A DNA stretch of 64,000 nucleotides from Amycolatopsis acidiphila (GTDB lineage: Bacteria > Actinomycetota > Actinomycetes > Mycobacteriales > Pseudonocardiaceae): the NCBI RefSeq assembly GCF_021391495.1, contig NZ_CP090063.1, positions 5,084,001 through 5,148,000 of the forward strand, written 5' to 3'. Below the pieces are notes generated by a model. The model was given only the letters and a program-made list of their open reading frames with translations. It was not told the DNA's origin and made no database searches. Positions 18,406 through 26,440 of this stretch are shown here, piece by piece (the first letter of the stretch is position 1; the number at the start of each line of letters is the position of its first letter). The position numbers and the translations under genes were made by a program.

Positions 18406-19299
18406 TCAGGCGCGCCCGGGGTAGTCGCTGTAGGTGACCTCGACGTCGAACTTGCGAACCTCCTGCACGAACGACGCGAGGTGCTCCGACATCCGGTCCA
18501 GCATCTGCAGCCCCTTCTCCCGGTTGGACCGGAAGGGGTTGCCGATCACCGCCGTGTCGCAGTACTCGTGGTGCTCCATCGGCACCCAGATGTTCTCCGA
18601 CCCCTTGAACTTCACCGTCGACGTGCCGTCGATCTTGGAGAACTCGTCGGTCATGTAGGCCGGCGCGTGCGCCCGGTCCTCGACCGCCCGCTTCATGTTC
18701 ACCAGCCCTTCCGACGTCGCCATGAGCGCGGACGTCTCCAGCTCGCTGGAGTGCCAGCCCGGCGTCTCCTCCGGCGGGTTCTCGAACAGGTCCTGGATCA
18801 CCGACGCGTCCCGCTCGGTCGGCGTCTTGTAGTAGGAGATGAACGCACCGGTGTCATAGCGCAACTGTCGCATGACCTCGTCGATCGGCTTCGTGTTCGA
18901 GCCGTGATGGCTGACGAAGATGACCCGTTTGAAGCCGTGGAAGATGAGGCTGCGCGCGATGTCGCTCATGATCCGACGATAGGTCTCGGCGCGCAGCGTG
19001 ATCGTGCCCGCGCCCTCGAGGTGCCTGCCCATGTGGTGTGGCGAGTACCCGAACGGGACCAGCGGGGAGTAGAGCACGTCGGCGGCCTTGGCGGCGCGCT
19101 TGACGACCTCCATCGTCACGTAGCTGTCCGTGCCCAGCGGGATGTGCGCGCCGTGCTTCTCGGTGCTGCCGAGCGCGACGAGGACCGTGTCCTGGTCCCC
19201 TTCCGCGAGCCGTTCGGCGACCTCGGCGAAGGACAGCGCCAGGATGTTGTGCTTGCGCTCCTCGTCGGCGTCCTCGTTGACGTAGTCCACCTCGGCCAC
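18406..19299 (-). CDS. Creatininase family amidohydrolase-like protein
   Basis: A 297-residue protein of the creatininase family. Metal-binding landmarks are ALGSTEKHGAHIPLGTD (Glu, His, Asp), FVSHHGSNT and SSELETSALM. The GTG at 19299 is chosen because GGAGGT lies six bases ahead; longer versions would run through the operator. Members open cyclic amides or lactam-like rings (creatinine, mycofactocin precursor and others). In this sugar-acid operon it might open a lactone or hydrolyse an amide, which is an inference. It is the first gene after the double LacI-type operator and so heads the operon. Confidence 0.85.
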   Translation of the reverse strand: MAEVDYVNEDADEERKHNILALSFAEVAERLAEGDQDTVLVALGSTEKHGAHIPLGTDSYVTMEVVKRAAKAADVLYSPLVPFGYSPHHMGRHLEGAGTITLRAETYRRIMSDIARSLIFHGFKRVIFVSHHGSNTKPIDEVMRQLRYDTGAFISYYKTPTERDASVIQDLFENPPEETPGWHSSELETSALMATSEGLVNMKRAVEDRAHAPAYMTDEFSKIDGTSTVKFKGSENIWVPMEHHEYCDTAVIGNPFRSNREKGLQMLDRMSEHLASFVQEVRKFDVEVTYSDYPGRA

Positions 19300-19311
19300 T
19301 CCGACCTCCAA

Positions 19312-19338
19312 TGTAAAGGATTTCTGTAAAGCGTTACA
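19312..19338. promoter_or_regulatory. Double LacI-type operator at the head of the catabolic operon
   Basis: Two overlapping sites: TGTAAAGGATTTCT (19312-19325) and TGTAAAGCGTTACA (19325-19338). The second is nearly palindromic with a central GC step typical of LacI-family operators. The first shares GTAAAGGATT with the site before the LacI gene at 11419-11432. They lie directly upstream of the creatininase-like gene's Shine-Dalgarno, where a repressor would block transcription. Confidence 0.65.
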
Positions 19339-19666
19339 TTGGTGACCGTACAACCCATCGCGCGCCTGTGCAAGGGTGCGGACGGGGCATCGGAAGCTGG
19401 CTGTCCGACGCCACGGGGGGCACGACGAGCTCAGGGGCGGCGGGCCGGACGGAAACGATCACAAGGATCGGCGAGAAGGCGGAACCGGAGAACTCCGTGA
19501 CCGCATGGGTGGGGCGCTCGCCGTGGTCTTTGCCGAAGGACTCTTCGGTGGGCAGGTGGATCTGGTTCACAGTGCTGGCTTGCTCCTGGAGTCCTCCGAT
19601 GACCCGGCGTCATATGGGTGAGAACACCGCCCATGACCGTCGGCGTTTCGGCCACCCGCCTCCTGC
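19339..19666. other. Gene-free stretch between operator and ABC permease relic
   Basis: No reading frame here has recognisable protein features on either strand. It presumably contains the promoter of the minus-strand operon at its left edge and eroded sequence to the right. Confidence 0.4.
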
Positions 19667-20682
19667 TTGGCCTGGCGGGCCAGCAGCTCAAGCTGGGCCC
19701 TCGACCCGGGACTCGAGGAAGCCACCAGGACCAGTGGCGCCGGTCCATTCAGGACACTCCGCACCGTGACGCCGCCCGCGGTCAAACCGGCCGTGCTCTC
19801 CGGCGCGCTGCTCGCGCTCGTGTACGGGACCGCCCTGTTCTCGGTGCCGTTGATCATCGGCACCCAGGCCCGCATCGACATCCTGACGGTGCAGGTGGTC
19901 CGGATGCTCGCGTTCACCTACCCGCCAAGGATCGGCGAGGCGCTGATCCTCTCGCTGCTGGTGGCCGTGGTGCTGGCACTGCTGTGGGGGGTCAACGCGC
20001 GGGTCGTGCGGCGCGGCCACTTCGCCACCGTCGGCGGCCGGCACTCGGCGCGGCCCACCACCGTGCTGCGGCCGGTGCCGCTGGTGGTCGCCAGGATCGT
20101 GCTGCTCGGTTTCGTGCTGCTGGCGGCGGTCCTGCCGCTGCTGGCGCTGGTGCTGGTGTCGTTCCAGGGTTTCTGGTCCGGCAAGCTCCCGGCGCGCTCT
20201 CACACATGGTGATCGGCGTCGCGCTGCTGGCCGTGCTCGGCGGACCGCCGCTGGGGCTGGGCGGAACGCTCACCCTGCTCGTCATCGCCTACGTCGTGCT
20301 CTACCTGCCGCAGGCTTCGGTGAGCGCCCAGTCGGGCCAACCAGCTCGTGGGCGGCGAGCTGTCCGAGGCGTCGTGGGTCGCCGGCCGGGGCCGGGGCGC
20401 GACCGTGCGGAAGATCGTGCTGCCACTGACGCGACCCGGGCTGATCTCGGGCTGGACATTCGTGTTCGTGCTCGTCGCCGGGGACATCACGGCGTCCTCG
20501 CTGCTGGCCGGCCCGAGCACCCCGTGGTCGGGTTCGTGATCACCACGCTGTTCCAGAACGGCACCTATCCCCTGCTGGCTGCACTGGGCACGGTGATCAG
20601 CGTCGTGTCGTGCGCGGTGGTGCTCACGGCACTGTCCCTGGCGAACCACAGGAGGCGCTACGAGCGCCGCGCCCGCGGATAG
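19667..20682 (+). pseudogene. Decayed ABC-transporter permease (iron/polyamine type)
   Basis: Pieces of a two-domain ABC permease are read in alternating frames. The first has the cytoplasmic EAA-type loop LDPGLEEATRTSGAGPFRTL and membrane helices to about 20212. Then a +1-frame stretch (VIGVALLAVLGGPPLGLGG to about 20335) follows, then a second EAA-type loop GGELSEASWVAGRGRG with PLTRPGLISGWTFVFVL to about 20535. Finally VGFVITTLFQNGTYPLLAALG runs to the stop. The N-terminal part of the protein and the usual binding-protein and ATPase genes are missing. It is a remnant of a ferric-iron, polyamine or thiamine uptake system. Confidence 0.8.
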
Positions 20683-20750
20683 CCGGCTTTCACGCCGCTC
20701 AGCCGGGTGTGCGGCCACCCTTCAGGTCACCGGGAAGGCCGTGCTGCCGG

Positions 20751-21560
20751 TCACCCGATGTCTCTCCTGCCGCGGAACAGCGCCTCCTGGGCGATGCTCG
20801 CCACCAGCTCGCCGTCCGGAGCGTGGACGGTGCCGGTGTACCACCCCCGTCCGCGGCCGGCGGCCTTCGGCACCAGATCGGTCAGCAGCCAGCCGTCGAA
20901 CCGGACCGGACGATGGAACCACACGGCGTGGTCGAGACTCGCCCCCGTCGCGTTGTTCTCGTCGTGCAGGGGGAAGAGTCCACTGGAGATGTCGGACAGA
21001 TACGTCAGAACACAGGCATGAGTGAGCGGGTCGTCCGGCAGGTCCACAGTGCAGCGAGCCCAGAACCTCGTCGGCCACTCGACGTCCGGATCGGGTTGCT
21101 GGGGCAGTTTCGCCTCGATCGAGAGCAGCCGTGGCAACACGGCCTCGGGCAGCTCCTCGGGTGGCGGCACCACAGGTGCGGGCTGCACTTCGCGGGTGGC
21201 TCCCGGTTCGTCCGTCACGAACGAGGCGGACAGGGTGAAGATGACCTCGCCGTCCTGGGTCGCCGTCACCCGGCGCGCGGAGTACGACCGGCCGTCCCGG
21301 TCGCGGCTCACCCGGAAGGCGATCGGCGTGCCCGCGACACCGCCACGCAGGAAGTACCCGTGCAGGGAATGCGGTTCGCGGCCTGGCGGCACAGTCCGGC
21401 CCGCCGCGTACAGGGCCTGCGCGGCGACCTGACCGCCGTAGAGCGGGAAAGGCTCCTCGACGGCGGGGGGCGCACAATAGAGATCCTGTTCGACCTCGTC
21501 GAGGGCGAGCAGGCCGAGGACCGTCTCGGCGACGGCCGGTGGCGGGGTCCGCGAAGTCAT
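20751..21560 (-). CDS. tesB: Acyl-CoA thioesterase II family protein
   Basis: A 269-residue double-hotdog thioesterase. Landmarks are PLYGGQVAAQALYAAGRTV, SLHGYFLRGG and the C-terminal repeat ASLDHAVWFHRPVRFDGWLL with the Asp of the catalytic site, then GRGWYTGTVHAPDGELVASIAQEALFR. It hydrolyses acyl-CoA to free acid and CoA. The ATG at 21560 is chosen by family alignment; the frame runs further upstream to 21662. It diverges from the hydroxylaminobenzoate lyase-like gene and may share its control region. Confidence 0.88.
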   Translation of the reverse strand: MTSRTPPPAVAETVLGLLALDEVEQDLYCAPPAVEEPFPLYGGQVAAQALYAAGRTVPPGREPHSLHGYFLRGGVAGTPIAFRVSRDRDGRSYSARRVTATQDGEVIFTLSASFVTDEPGATREVQPAPVVPPPEELPEAVLPRLLSIEAKLPQQPDPDVEWPTRFWARCTVDLPDDPLTHACVLTYLSDISSGLFPLHDENNATGASLDHAVWFHRPVRFDGWLLTDLVPKAAGRGRGWYTGTVHAPDGELVASIAQEALFRGRRDIG

Positions 21561-21700
21561 CCCAAAAATGTACAAGCTGTCAGATGGCTCAGTCACCGTG
21601 TCGGTCGACACGGAACACCTACCGGCCACGCGGCGGCGGGCGAGGTAGTCCTCGACATCCATGCTCGCGCTCCTCCGGGGGTCCCGGGTTCATAGCTACG

Positions 21701-21737
21701 TTACAACTATTGACTGTAATGTCAGAGGTGTCTTACC
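21701..21737 (+). promoter_or_regulatory. Putative promoter and TTACA/TGTAA operator
   Basis: TTGACT at 21710-21715 matches a -35 box, with a weak -10 candidate (CTTACC, 21732-21737) after about 16-17 nt. It is framed by an inverted repeat TTACA (21701-21705) and TGTAA (21715-21719), which would let a regulator cover the -35. It sits upstream of the lyase/nitroreductase genes. Confidence 0.35.
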
Positions 21738-21789
21738 GTCGTGGGGCGGGGCTTCTTGCTCCGGCAACGACGCCAGGAGGAGACAGGAC

Positions 21790-22323
21790 ATGAGCGTCAC
21801 ACCCGAAGACCTGATCGAGCGCAGCATCCCGTTCGTCGACGAGATCAAGAACCGCACCGCCGGGGCCGAGCTGGAGACCTGGCTCAACGAGAACCGGGGC
21901 CCGGGCTCGCAGCTGTGGGACGACCTCGCCCGCATGGTCAAGGAAGGCGTCGCCGACGGTTGGGCCGCCAACATCGAGGTCGACGGCCCCGGCTACCGCC
22001 GGAGCCGGATCATCGAGCCGTGCGAGCGACTGAGCTGGTTCAGCATCACCGCGGTCTACCTGAACAGCGTCCCGGTCTTCCGCGGCGAGTACCACCAGCA
22101 TCCCTACGGCGAGATCAACATGGTCGTCCCGCTGGATCCCGGCGCTCTGCTGCGCGGCCCGCGGGGGTGGCAGGGGCCGGGCTGGACCTCGCCCGAGCCC
22201 GGAAGCCACCACTACCCCGAGGTCGTGGGCGGGAGCCTGGTCGCCCTGTTCTACCTGCCCGCGGGCCGCATCTCCTATGACATCACGGCGCCCGCGGACT
22301 ACGCGGCCTCCGACGGGCGCTGA
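21790..22323 (+). CDS. 4-hydroxylaminobenzoate lyase-like protein (DUF4863)
   Basis: A 177-residue protein. The central segment FRGEYHQHPYGEINMVVPLD and the stretch GPRGWQGPGWTSP...GSHHYPEV...LFYLPAGRISYD resemble the hydroxylaminobenzoate lyase (PnbB) family, which converts 4-hydroxylaminobenzoate to protocatechuate and ammonia. The cluster of His/Glu residues could bind a metal in a cupin-like fold. AGGAGGAGACAGG precedes the ATG. A nitroreductase gene follows after 17 nt, which would provide the hydroxylamino substrate from a nitroaromatic acid. Family recall is from memory; the substrate is inferred from the pair. Confidence 0.7.
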   Translation: MSVTPEDLIERSIPFVDEIKNRTAGAELETWLNENRGPGSQLWDDLARMVKEGVADGWAANIEVDGPGYRRSRIIEPCERLSWFSITAVYLNSVPVFRGEYHQHPYGEINMVVPLDPGALLRGPRGWQGPGWTSPEPGSHHYPEVVGGSLVALFYLPAGRISYDITAPADYAASDGR

Positions 22324-22340
22324 CGCGGGCCGGCCGGCTG

Positions 22341-23066
22341 ATGAACGACACCACCACGGAATTCGCACCGGCGGCGGCGACCGTCGAAGAGGCACTGCTC
22401 ACCCGCCGCAGCGTCCGCGCGTTTCTGCCGACACCGGTGCCCAGAGCCGAGGTGGAGCGACTGCTCGCGCTGGCCTCCCGCTCGGCCAGCAACTCCAACT
22501 GTCAGCCGTGGCACGTCCACGTCCTGACCGGTGAGTCGAAGCGACGCCTGACGGAGGCGCTCTGGAAGGCGCTGGACGCGGACGGTCGCGTCGCCGAACG
22601 GGAGTACCCGTTCCAACCGGCACCGGAGGACTGGGAAGAACCGTTCCGGACCCGGCGCCGGATCTTCGGCGAGGGCCTCTACCGCGACACGCTCGGGATA
22701 GCGGCACACGACGCCGAGGGTCGGCTGGGGCACCACCGGCGCAACTACGACTTCTTCGGCGCCCCGGTCGGTTTGATCCTCACCGTCAGCCGGCGGCCGC
22801 TCGCCGGCGCGCTGATCGACGCCGGGCTCTTCCTGCAGGCACTCATGCTCGCGGCCCGGCACGCGGGGCTCGACACCTGCCCGCAGGCCTCGTTCATCGA
22901 CTTCTACCCGGTACTGCGCCGGCAGCTGAACATCCCGGACGATCAGCTCATCGTCTGCGGCGTCGCCCTCGGATACGCCGACCGCGAGCACTGCCTCAGC
23001 GGTTATCGGACCGCGCGTGAACCGGTCGGCGAGTTCACCACGTTCCACAGCGGCGAACTCGGCTGA
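22341..23066 (+). CDS. Nitroreductase family protein
   Basis: A 241-residue FMN-dependent nitroreductase. The N-terminal FMN-binding motif is LLTRRSVRAFLPTPVP, followed by ASRSASNSNCQPWHVHVLTG and the C-terminal LIVCGVALGYAD. It reduces nitro groups, or other electrophiles, with NAD(P)H. Placed after a PnbB-like lyase it is a candidate PnbA, reducing 4-nitrobenzoate or a similar acid to the hydroxylamine. It is followed by the NTF2-like gene after 82 nt on the same strand. Confidence 0.85.
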   Translation: MNDTTTEFAPAAATVEEALLTRRSVRAFLPTPVPRAEVERLLALASRSASNSNCQPWHVHVLTGESKRRLTEALWKALDADGRVAEREYPFQPAPEDWEEPFRTRRRIFGEGLYRDTLGIAAHDAEGRLGHHRRNYDFFGAPVGLILTVSRRPLAGALIDAGLFLQALMLAARHAGLDTCPQASFIDFYPVLRRQLNIPDDQLIVCGVALGYADREHCLSGYRTAREPVGEFTTFHSGELG

Positions 23067-23148
23067 CCTCCGCCACCCGGCGACCGCCGCCCCTCGGTCG
23101 CCCAGGCCGGCCATCGACGTTTCGCCTGCCGCAGGGAAGGCTGTGTCG

Positions 23149-23820
23149 ATGCCTATCCACATCGAGCACGAGACCGAGACCGAGACCTTCGAGCGTTCGG
23201 CCAACGAGCAGATCCGGAAGGTCGTCGAGGACTGGGCCCTCTACCGCGACTCCGCGCAGTGGGAGAAGTTCGCGACGGTCTGGCACGCCGACGGCTGGAT
23301 GACCGCGACCTGGTTCCAAGGGCCTTTCGCCGAGTTCATCGACGTCAGCCGCGCGGCTTTCGACCGGGGCGGCCAGATCCTGCACTTCCTCGGCGGCTTC
23401 ACCTGCGAGGTCACCGGTGACCGGGCGATCGCCCAGACGAAGATGAAGATCGAGCAGCGGGCACAGGTCGACGAGATCCTCGTCGACGTGACCTGCACCG
23501 GGCGGTTCTTCGACTTCCTCGAGCGCCGTGACGGGCGCTGGGGGATCGTCCGCCGCCAGCCGATCTACGAGTCCGACCGGATGGACGTCGTCGACCCGGC
23601 GACGACCCTCGAGCTCGACGCGACCGTGCTGGCCAGTTTCCCGGCCGGCTACCGCCATCTCGGCTACCTGCAGGAGAACAACGGGTACCGGGTCATGCGC
23701 GACCTGCCGGGGTTGCGGGGTCCCGCGGTCGAGGTGCTCTACGACGAGGGCCGGGGCTGGCTCGGTGGCTCGGCGACGCCGGGAGTCGTGCGCCGCAACG
23801 AGCGCGACAGTGCCTCGTGA
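23149..23820 (+). CDS. NTF2/SnoaL-like protein
   Basis: A 223-residue protein. Residues about 15-150 show the NTF2-like cone pattern of SnoaL-type proteins: VEDWALYRDSAQWEKFATVWHADGWMTATW, then GQILHFLGGFTCEV and VDVTCTGRFFDFLERRDGRWGIVRR. Relatives include polyketide cyclases and small subunits of ring-hydroxylating dioxygenases. No partner large subunit is nearby. It probably belongs to the nitroaromatic set by strand and spacing. The ATG at 23149 follows GCAGGGAAGG. The role is unknown. Confidence 0.7.
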   Translation: MPIHIEHETETETFERSANEQIRKVVEDWALYRDSAQWEKFATVWHADGWMTATWFQGPFAEFIDVSRAAFDRGGQILHFLGGFTCEVTGDRAIAQTKMKIEQRAQVDEILVDVTCTGRFFDFLERRDGRWGIVRRQPIYESDRMDVVDPATTLELDATVLASFPAGYRHLGYLQENNGYRVMRDLPGLRGPAVEVLYDEGRGWLGGSATPGVVRRNERDSAS

Positions 23821-23953
23821 CGCCGCGCGAACCAGCGGTCCCGGCGCGCACCGTGCACAGTGGACATACCGCCGCCCGCCTTTCCCCGGGGAAAGTCGCA
23901 TGGCTCAGCGCGGCCGTCGTCGGCGGCCGTCGGCTCGGCTGCTGCCTGGGCTG

Positions 23954-24565
23954 TCACCGGCTCGCTCCTTCCAACGCCAGGAGGGTTCGTTTCGCCTGGT
24001 CGCCGCCGCGGTACCGGCCGGACGACCCGTCGGCGCGCACCACCCGGTGGCACGGGACCACGAGCGGCAGCGGGTTCGTCGCGCACGCCGTCCCGGCGGC
24101 GCGGACCGCCCTCGGGCTTCCGGCGCCGGCCGCGACCTGTGCATAGCTTTCCGTGCGCCCATAGGGAATGTGCGCGAGATGGTCGAGCACCGAACGGCGG
24201 AAGCCCTTCGCGAGCCGGAGGTCCAGCGGGACGTCGAACACCTGCCGCCGCCCGCGGAAGTACTCGTCCAGCTCGCGGACGGCCGGGTCGAGGCGTGCCG
24301 GCGCGCGCAGCACCCTCGGGCTGACCACCGCTGACAGCTCGGCGAGAACGGCGTCGTGGTTCTCACCGTCGAACGCCACCCGGACGAGCCCGCGCTCGGT
24401 CGCCGCGAGCAGCAGCGGGCCGACCGGCGAGTCCATGGTCCGGTAACCGACATCGAGCAGGCCCGCCTCCTGCGCGGCCCCGGCCAGGCGCTCGCGCAAC
24501 CGGCTGGTCACCGCGGGATCGACTTCCCGCAGCGCGCCGGCCAGCTCGCCGGGAAAAGTCGTCAT
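23954..24565 (-). CDS. ogt: O6-alkylguanine-DNA alkyltransferase, copy 1
   Basis: A 203-residue DNA repair protein with the acceptor motif VPCHRVV (Cys172) and the DNA-binding helix region IPYGRTESYAQVAAGAG. It removes O6-alkyl groups from guanine onto the Cys in a suicide reaction. The stretch before the active site reads AAGTACATNP where canonical Ogt and copy 3 have GNANGxNP, so DNA or substrate preference may differ. The ATG overlaps the stop of the ECF sigma gene (ATGA), so the two are translated together. It is highly similar to copy 2 at 25823-26440, including the unusual N-terminal arm, which suggests a duplication. Confidence 0.92.
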   Translation of the reverse strand: MTTFPGELAGALREVDPAVTSRLRERLAGAAQEAGLLDVGYRTMDSPVGPLLLAATERGLVRVAFDGENHDAVLAELSAVVSPRVLRAPARLDPAVRELDEYFRGRRQVFDVPLDLRLAKGFRRSVLDHLAHIPYGRTESYAQVAAGAGSPRAVRAAGTACATNPLPLVVPCHRVVRADGSSGRYRGGDQAKRTLLALEGASR

Positions 24566-25050
24566 GTCGGTACTCCTTCGGTTTCGGACCGCCGGTAAGC
24601 CTTTCGCAGCGCCTTGATCCCGTCGGCGGCTGCGCGGCGTGCGGCGTCGGCTGTTCCGCCGGTGACGGCCGCCACGTCCTGGTAGGGAAACCCGCCGAGA
24701 TAGTGGTAGGCGACGGCGGCCCGCTGTTTGCCGGGCAGCCGGGCCAGTGCCTGCCACAGGTCGCCGTCCCAGTCCTCGGGCCGCCCCGAGCGGGCCGGCT
24801 CGTCCGGGAGCCCGTCCACCGGGACCGGCCGCCGCGCCCGGTCCCGGTGGACGTCGATGGCCTTCCGGTGGGCGATGGTGACCAGCCACGCCTCGACGTT
24901 CGCGTCGGGCGGAAGCGCCGGGTAGGCCTTCAGCGCGGAAAGGAACGTCTCCGACCACGCGTCCTCGGCGTCGGCGGGACCGGCCACCGCGCGGATGACC
25001 CGCAGCACCATGGCCCCGTACTCGTCGACGACCTGCTCGAACGGTTTCAC
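24562..25050 (-). CDS. ECF RNA polymerase sigma factor, coupled to ogt
   Basis: A 162-residue ECF sigma factor. Region 2 reads FEQVVDEYGAMVLRVIRAV, AEDAWSETFLSALKA and NVEAWLVTIAHRKAIDVHR. Region 4 reads LARLPGKQRAAVAYHYLGGFPYQDVAAVTG and binds the -35. The GTG at 25050 is preferred (homology begins three codons later and GGGAG is close); the frame is open to 25107. No anti-sigma gene is adjacent. The stop overlaps the ogt ATG by 4 nt. A promoter-like sequence in front of it recurs in front of the third ogt, suggesting autoregulation and control of alkylation repair. Confidence 0.9.
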   Translation of the reverse strand: MKPFEQVVDEYGAMVLRVIRAVAGPADAEDAWSETFLSALKAYPALPPDANVEAWLVTIAHRKAIDVHRDRARRPVPVDGLPDEPARSGRPEDWDGDLWQALARLPGKQRAAVAYHYLGGFPYQDVAAVTGGTADAARRAAADGIKALRKAYRRSETEGVPT

Positions 25051-25057
25051 ACCCACT

Positions 25058-25090
25058 CCCGGTAAACGCTCGGCAAGCCCGAAACGTGAG
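25058..25090 (-). promoter_or_regulatory. Putative ECF promoter of the sigma-ogt pair
   Basis: On the minus strand CTCACGTTTCGG (25090-25079), 10 nt, then CGTTTACCGGG (25068-25058). The same two blocks with the same 10-nt gap stand before ogt copy 3. CGTTTA resembles an ECF -10. Transcription from here would start almost at the GTG, giving a very short leader. Confidence 0.6.
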
Positions 25091-25194
25091 GTGCCGTTAC
25101 CGGGCACGCTAGACGCCGACGGGAGACTGCGGTCAGGACCGGACCGAAGCCGACGCGATCAGAGAAAATGGGCGACCATGCCGGGGGACTGCCG

Positions 25195-25800
25195 ATGACA
25201 CGCCGTTACAGCAGGGCCGAACTCGATGCCGGGCGCGAGACGCGCCTGCCCGACCTGGTCGCCCCGAACCTGCGGGTGCTGCTCGTGGGCATCAATCCGG
25301 GCCTGTCCTCCGCGGTCGCCGGACGCCACTTCGCGACGCCGGGCAACCGGCTCTGGCCCGCCCTGCACCGGTCCGGCTTCACACCACGCCTGCTCACCCC
25401 GGAAGAGGACGAGGAGCTGCTCGGCCTCGGCATCGGGATCACCAGCCTCGTCGCCAGGCCGACCGTGCGGGCCTCGGAACTGACCCGGGACGAGTACGTC
25501 GAAGGGGGACGCCGGCTGCGCGAGACGGTTCTCGCCCTTCGGCCACAGTGGCTCGCGCCGCTCGGCGTGACCGGGTACCGCGCGGCGTTCGGTGTGCGGG
25601 ACGCGGCTGTCGGGCTGCGGGAGGAGTCCGTCGGGGCCACCCGCATCTGGATCCTGCCCAACCCCAGCGGCCTCAACGCCCACTACCCTCCCCTCGCACT
25701 CGCCCGCGAGTTCGCCCGGCTCCGGGTCGCCGCCGGGATGCCGGACCGATCGGGCGTCCTCTCACCGGGCGGGGCGGCCGCCGGAAGAGAGCGGAGCTGA
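25195..25800 (+). CDS. mug: G/U mismatch-specific DNA glycosylase (Mug/TDG family)
   Basis: A 201-residue DNA glycosylase. The first active-site motif is VGINPGL (residues 31-37, with the water-activating Asn34) and the second is NPSGLNAHY (156-164), both diagnostic for the Mug/TDG branch of uracil-DNA glycosylases. It removes U, T or ethenocytosine opposite G, lesions that also arise from alkylating and halogenated compounds. The ATG at 25195 is chosen; an in-frame ATG at 25168 is possible. It diverges from the ECF sigma gene and is convergent with ogt copy 2, inside a repair island. Confidence 0.92.
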   Translation: MTRRYSRAELDAGRETRLPDLVAPNLRVLLVGINPGLSSAVAGRHFATPGNRLWPALHRSGFTPRLLTPEEDEELLGLGIGITSLVARPTVRASELTRDEYVEGGRRLRETVLALRPQWLAPLGVTGYRAAFGVRDAAVGLREESVGATRIWILPNPSGLNAHYPPLALAREFARLRVAAGMPDRSGVLSPGGAAAGRERS

Positions 25801-25822
25801 CCGTGCGCCGGCCGCTTCCCGG

Positions 25823-26440
25823 TCACGCCTTCCCCTCCATCCCGAGCAGCGCGAGCTTCGCGGCTTCGCCGCCGCGGTAACGCCCGGGCGAGCCATCCGA
25901 GCGCACCACCCGGTGACACGGGACGACGAGGGGCACAGGGTTCAGCGCACACGCGGTCCCGACGACACGTACCGTCCGCGGGCTGCCCGCGGCGGCCGCG
26001 ACCTCCGCGTAGCTCCTCGTGTCGCCGAACGGGATCTCCGCCAGCCGCGCGAGGACGGCGCGGCGGAAGCCTGTCGCAAGTCTCAGGTCGACCGGCAGGT
26101 CGAACACCCGCCGCGAACCGGTGAAGTACTCGTCGAGCTCGCGTGCGGCTTCGTCGAGGCGCCGGGGCGCTTCGAGGATCCTCGGGCTCACTGCGCCGGC
26201 CAGTGATTCGAGGACGGCGTCATGGTTCTCGTTCTCGAACGCCACGCGCAGCAGGCCCTGGTCGGTGGCGGCGAGCAGCAGTGGCCCGACCGGCGAGTCG
26301 ACCATGCGGTAGGCGATGTCGAGTAGGCCCGCCCGCTCAGCGTCATCGGCGAGCCTCTGCCGCAGGCGGTCCATGTTCGCCGCGCTCACCTCGGACAAGA
26401 CCCCGAGGACCCCGTCTGCGTTCTGTCCGGCAGCCGTCAT
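25823..26440 (-). CDS. ogt: O6-alkylguanine-DNA alkyltransferase, copy 2
   Basis: A 205-residue alkyltransferase, VPCHRVV with acceptor Cys175. It shares with copy 1 long near-identical segments (SPVGPLLLAAT, VAF-ENHDAVL, ELDEYF, VVPCHRVVR) and the non-standard GTACALNP before the active site. It is therefore a recent paralog of copy 1 rather than of copy 3. The ATG overlaps the stop of a tiny upstream frame (ATGA), placing it third in ogt3-small ORF-ogt2, downstream of the shared promoter sequence. Confidence 0.92.
   Translation of the reverse strand: MTAAGQNADGVLGVLSEVSAANMDRLRQRLADDAERAGLLDIAYRMVDSPVGPLLLAATDQGLLRVAFENENHDAVLESLAGAVSPRILEAPRRLDEAARELDEYFTGSRRVFDLPVDLRLATGFRRAVLARLAEIPFGDTRSYAEVAAAAGSPRTVRVVGTACALNPVPLVVPCHRVVRSDGSPGRYRGGEAAKLALLGMEGKA

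Noticed and set aside
19334..19570. A 78-codon minus-strand frame over the LacI-type operator
   Set aside because: Its end lies inside the operator and promoter of the operon, it has no ribosome site and its composition is not protein-like.
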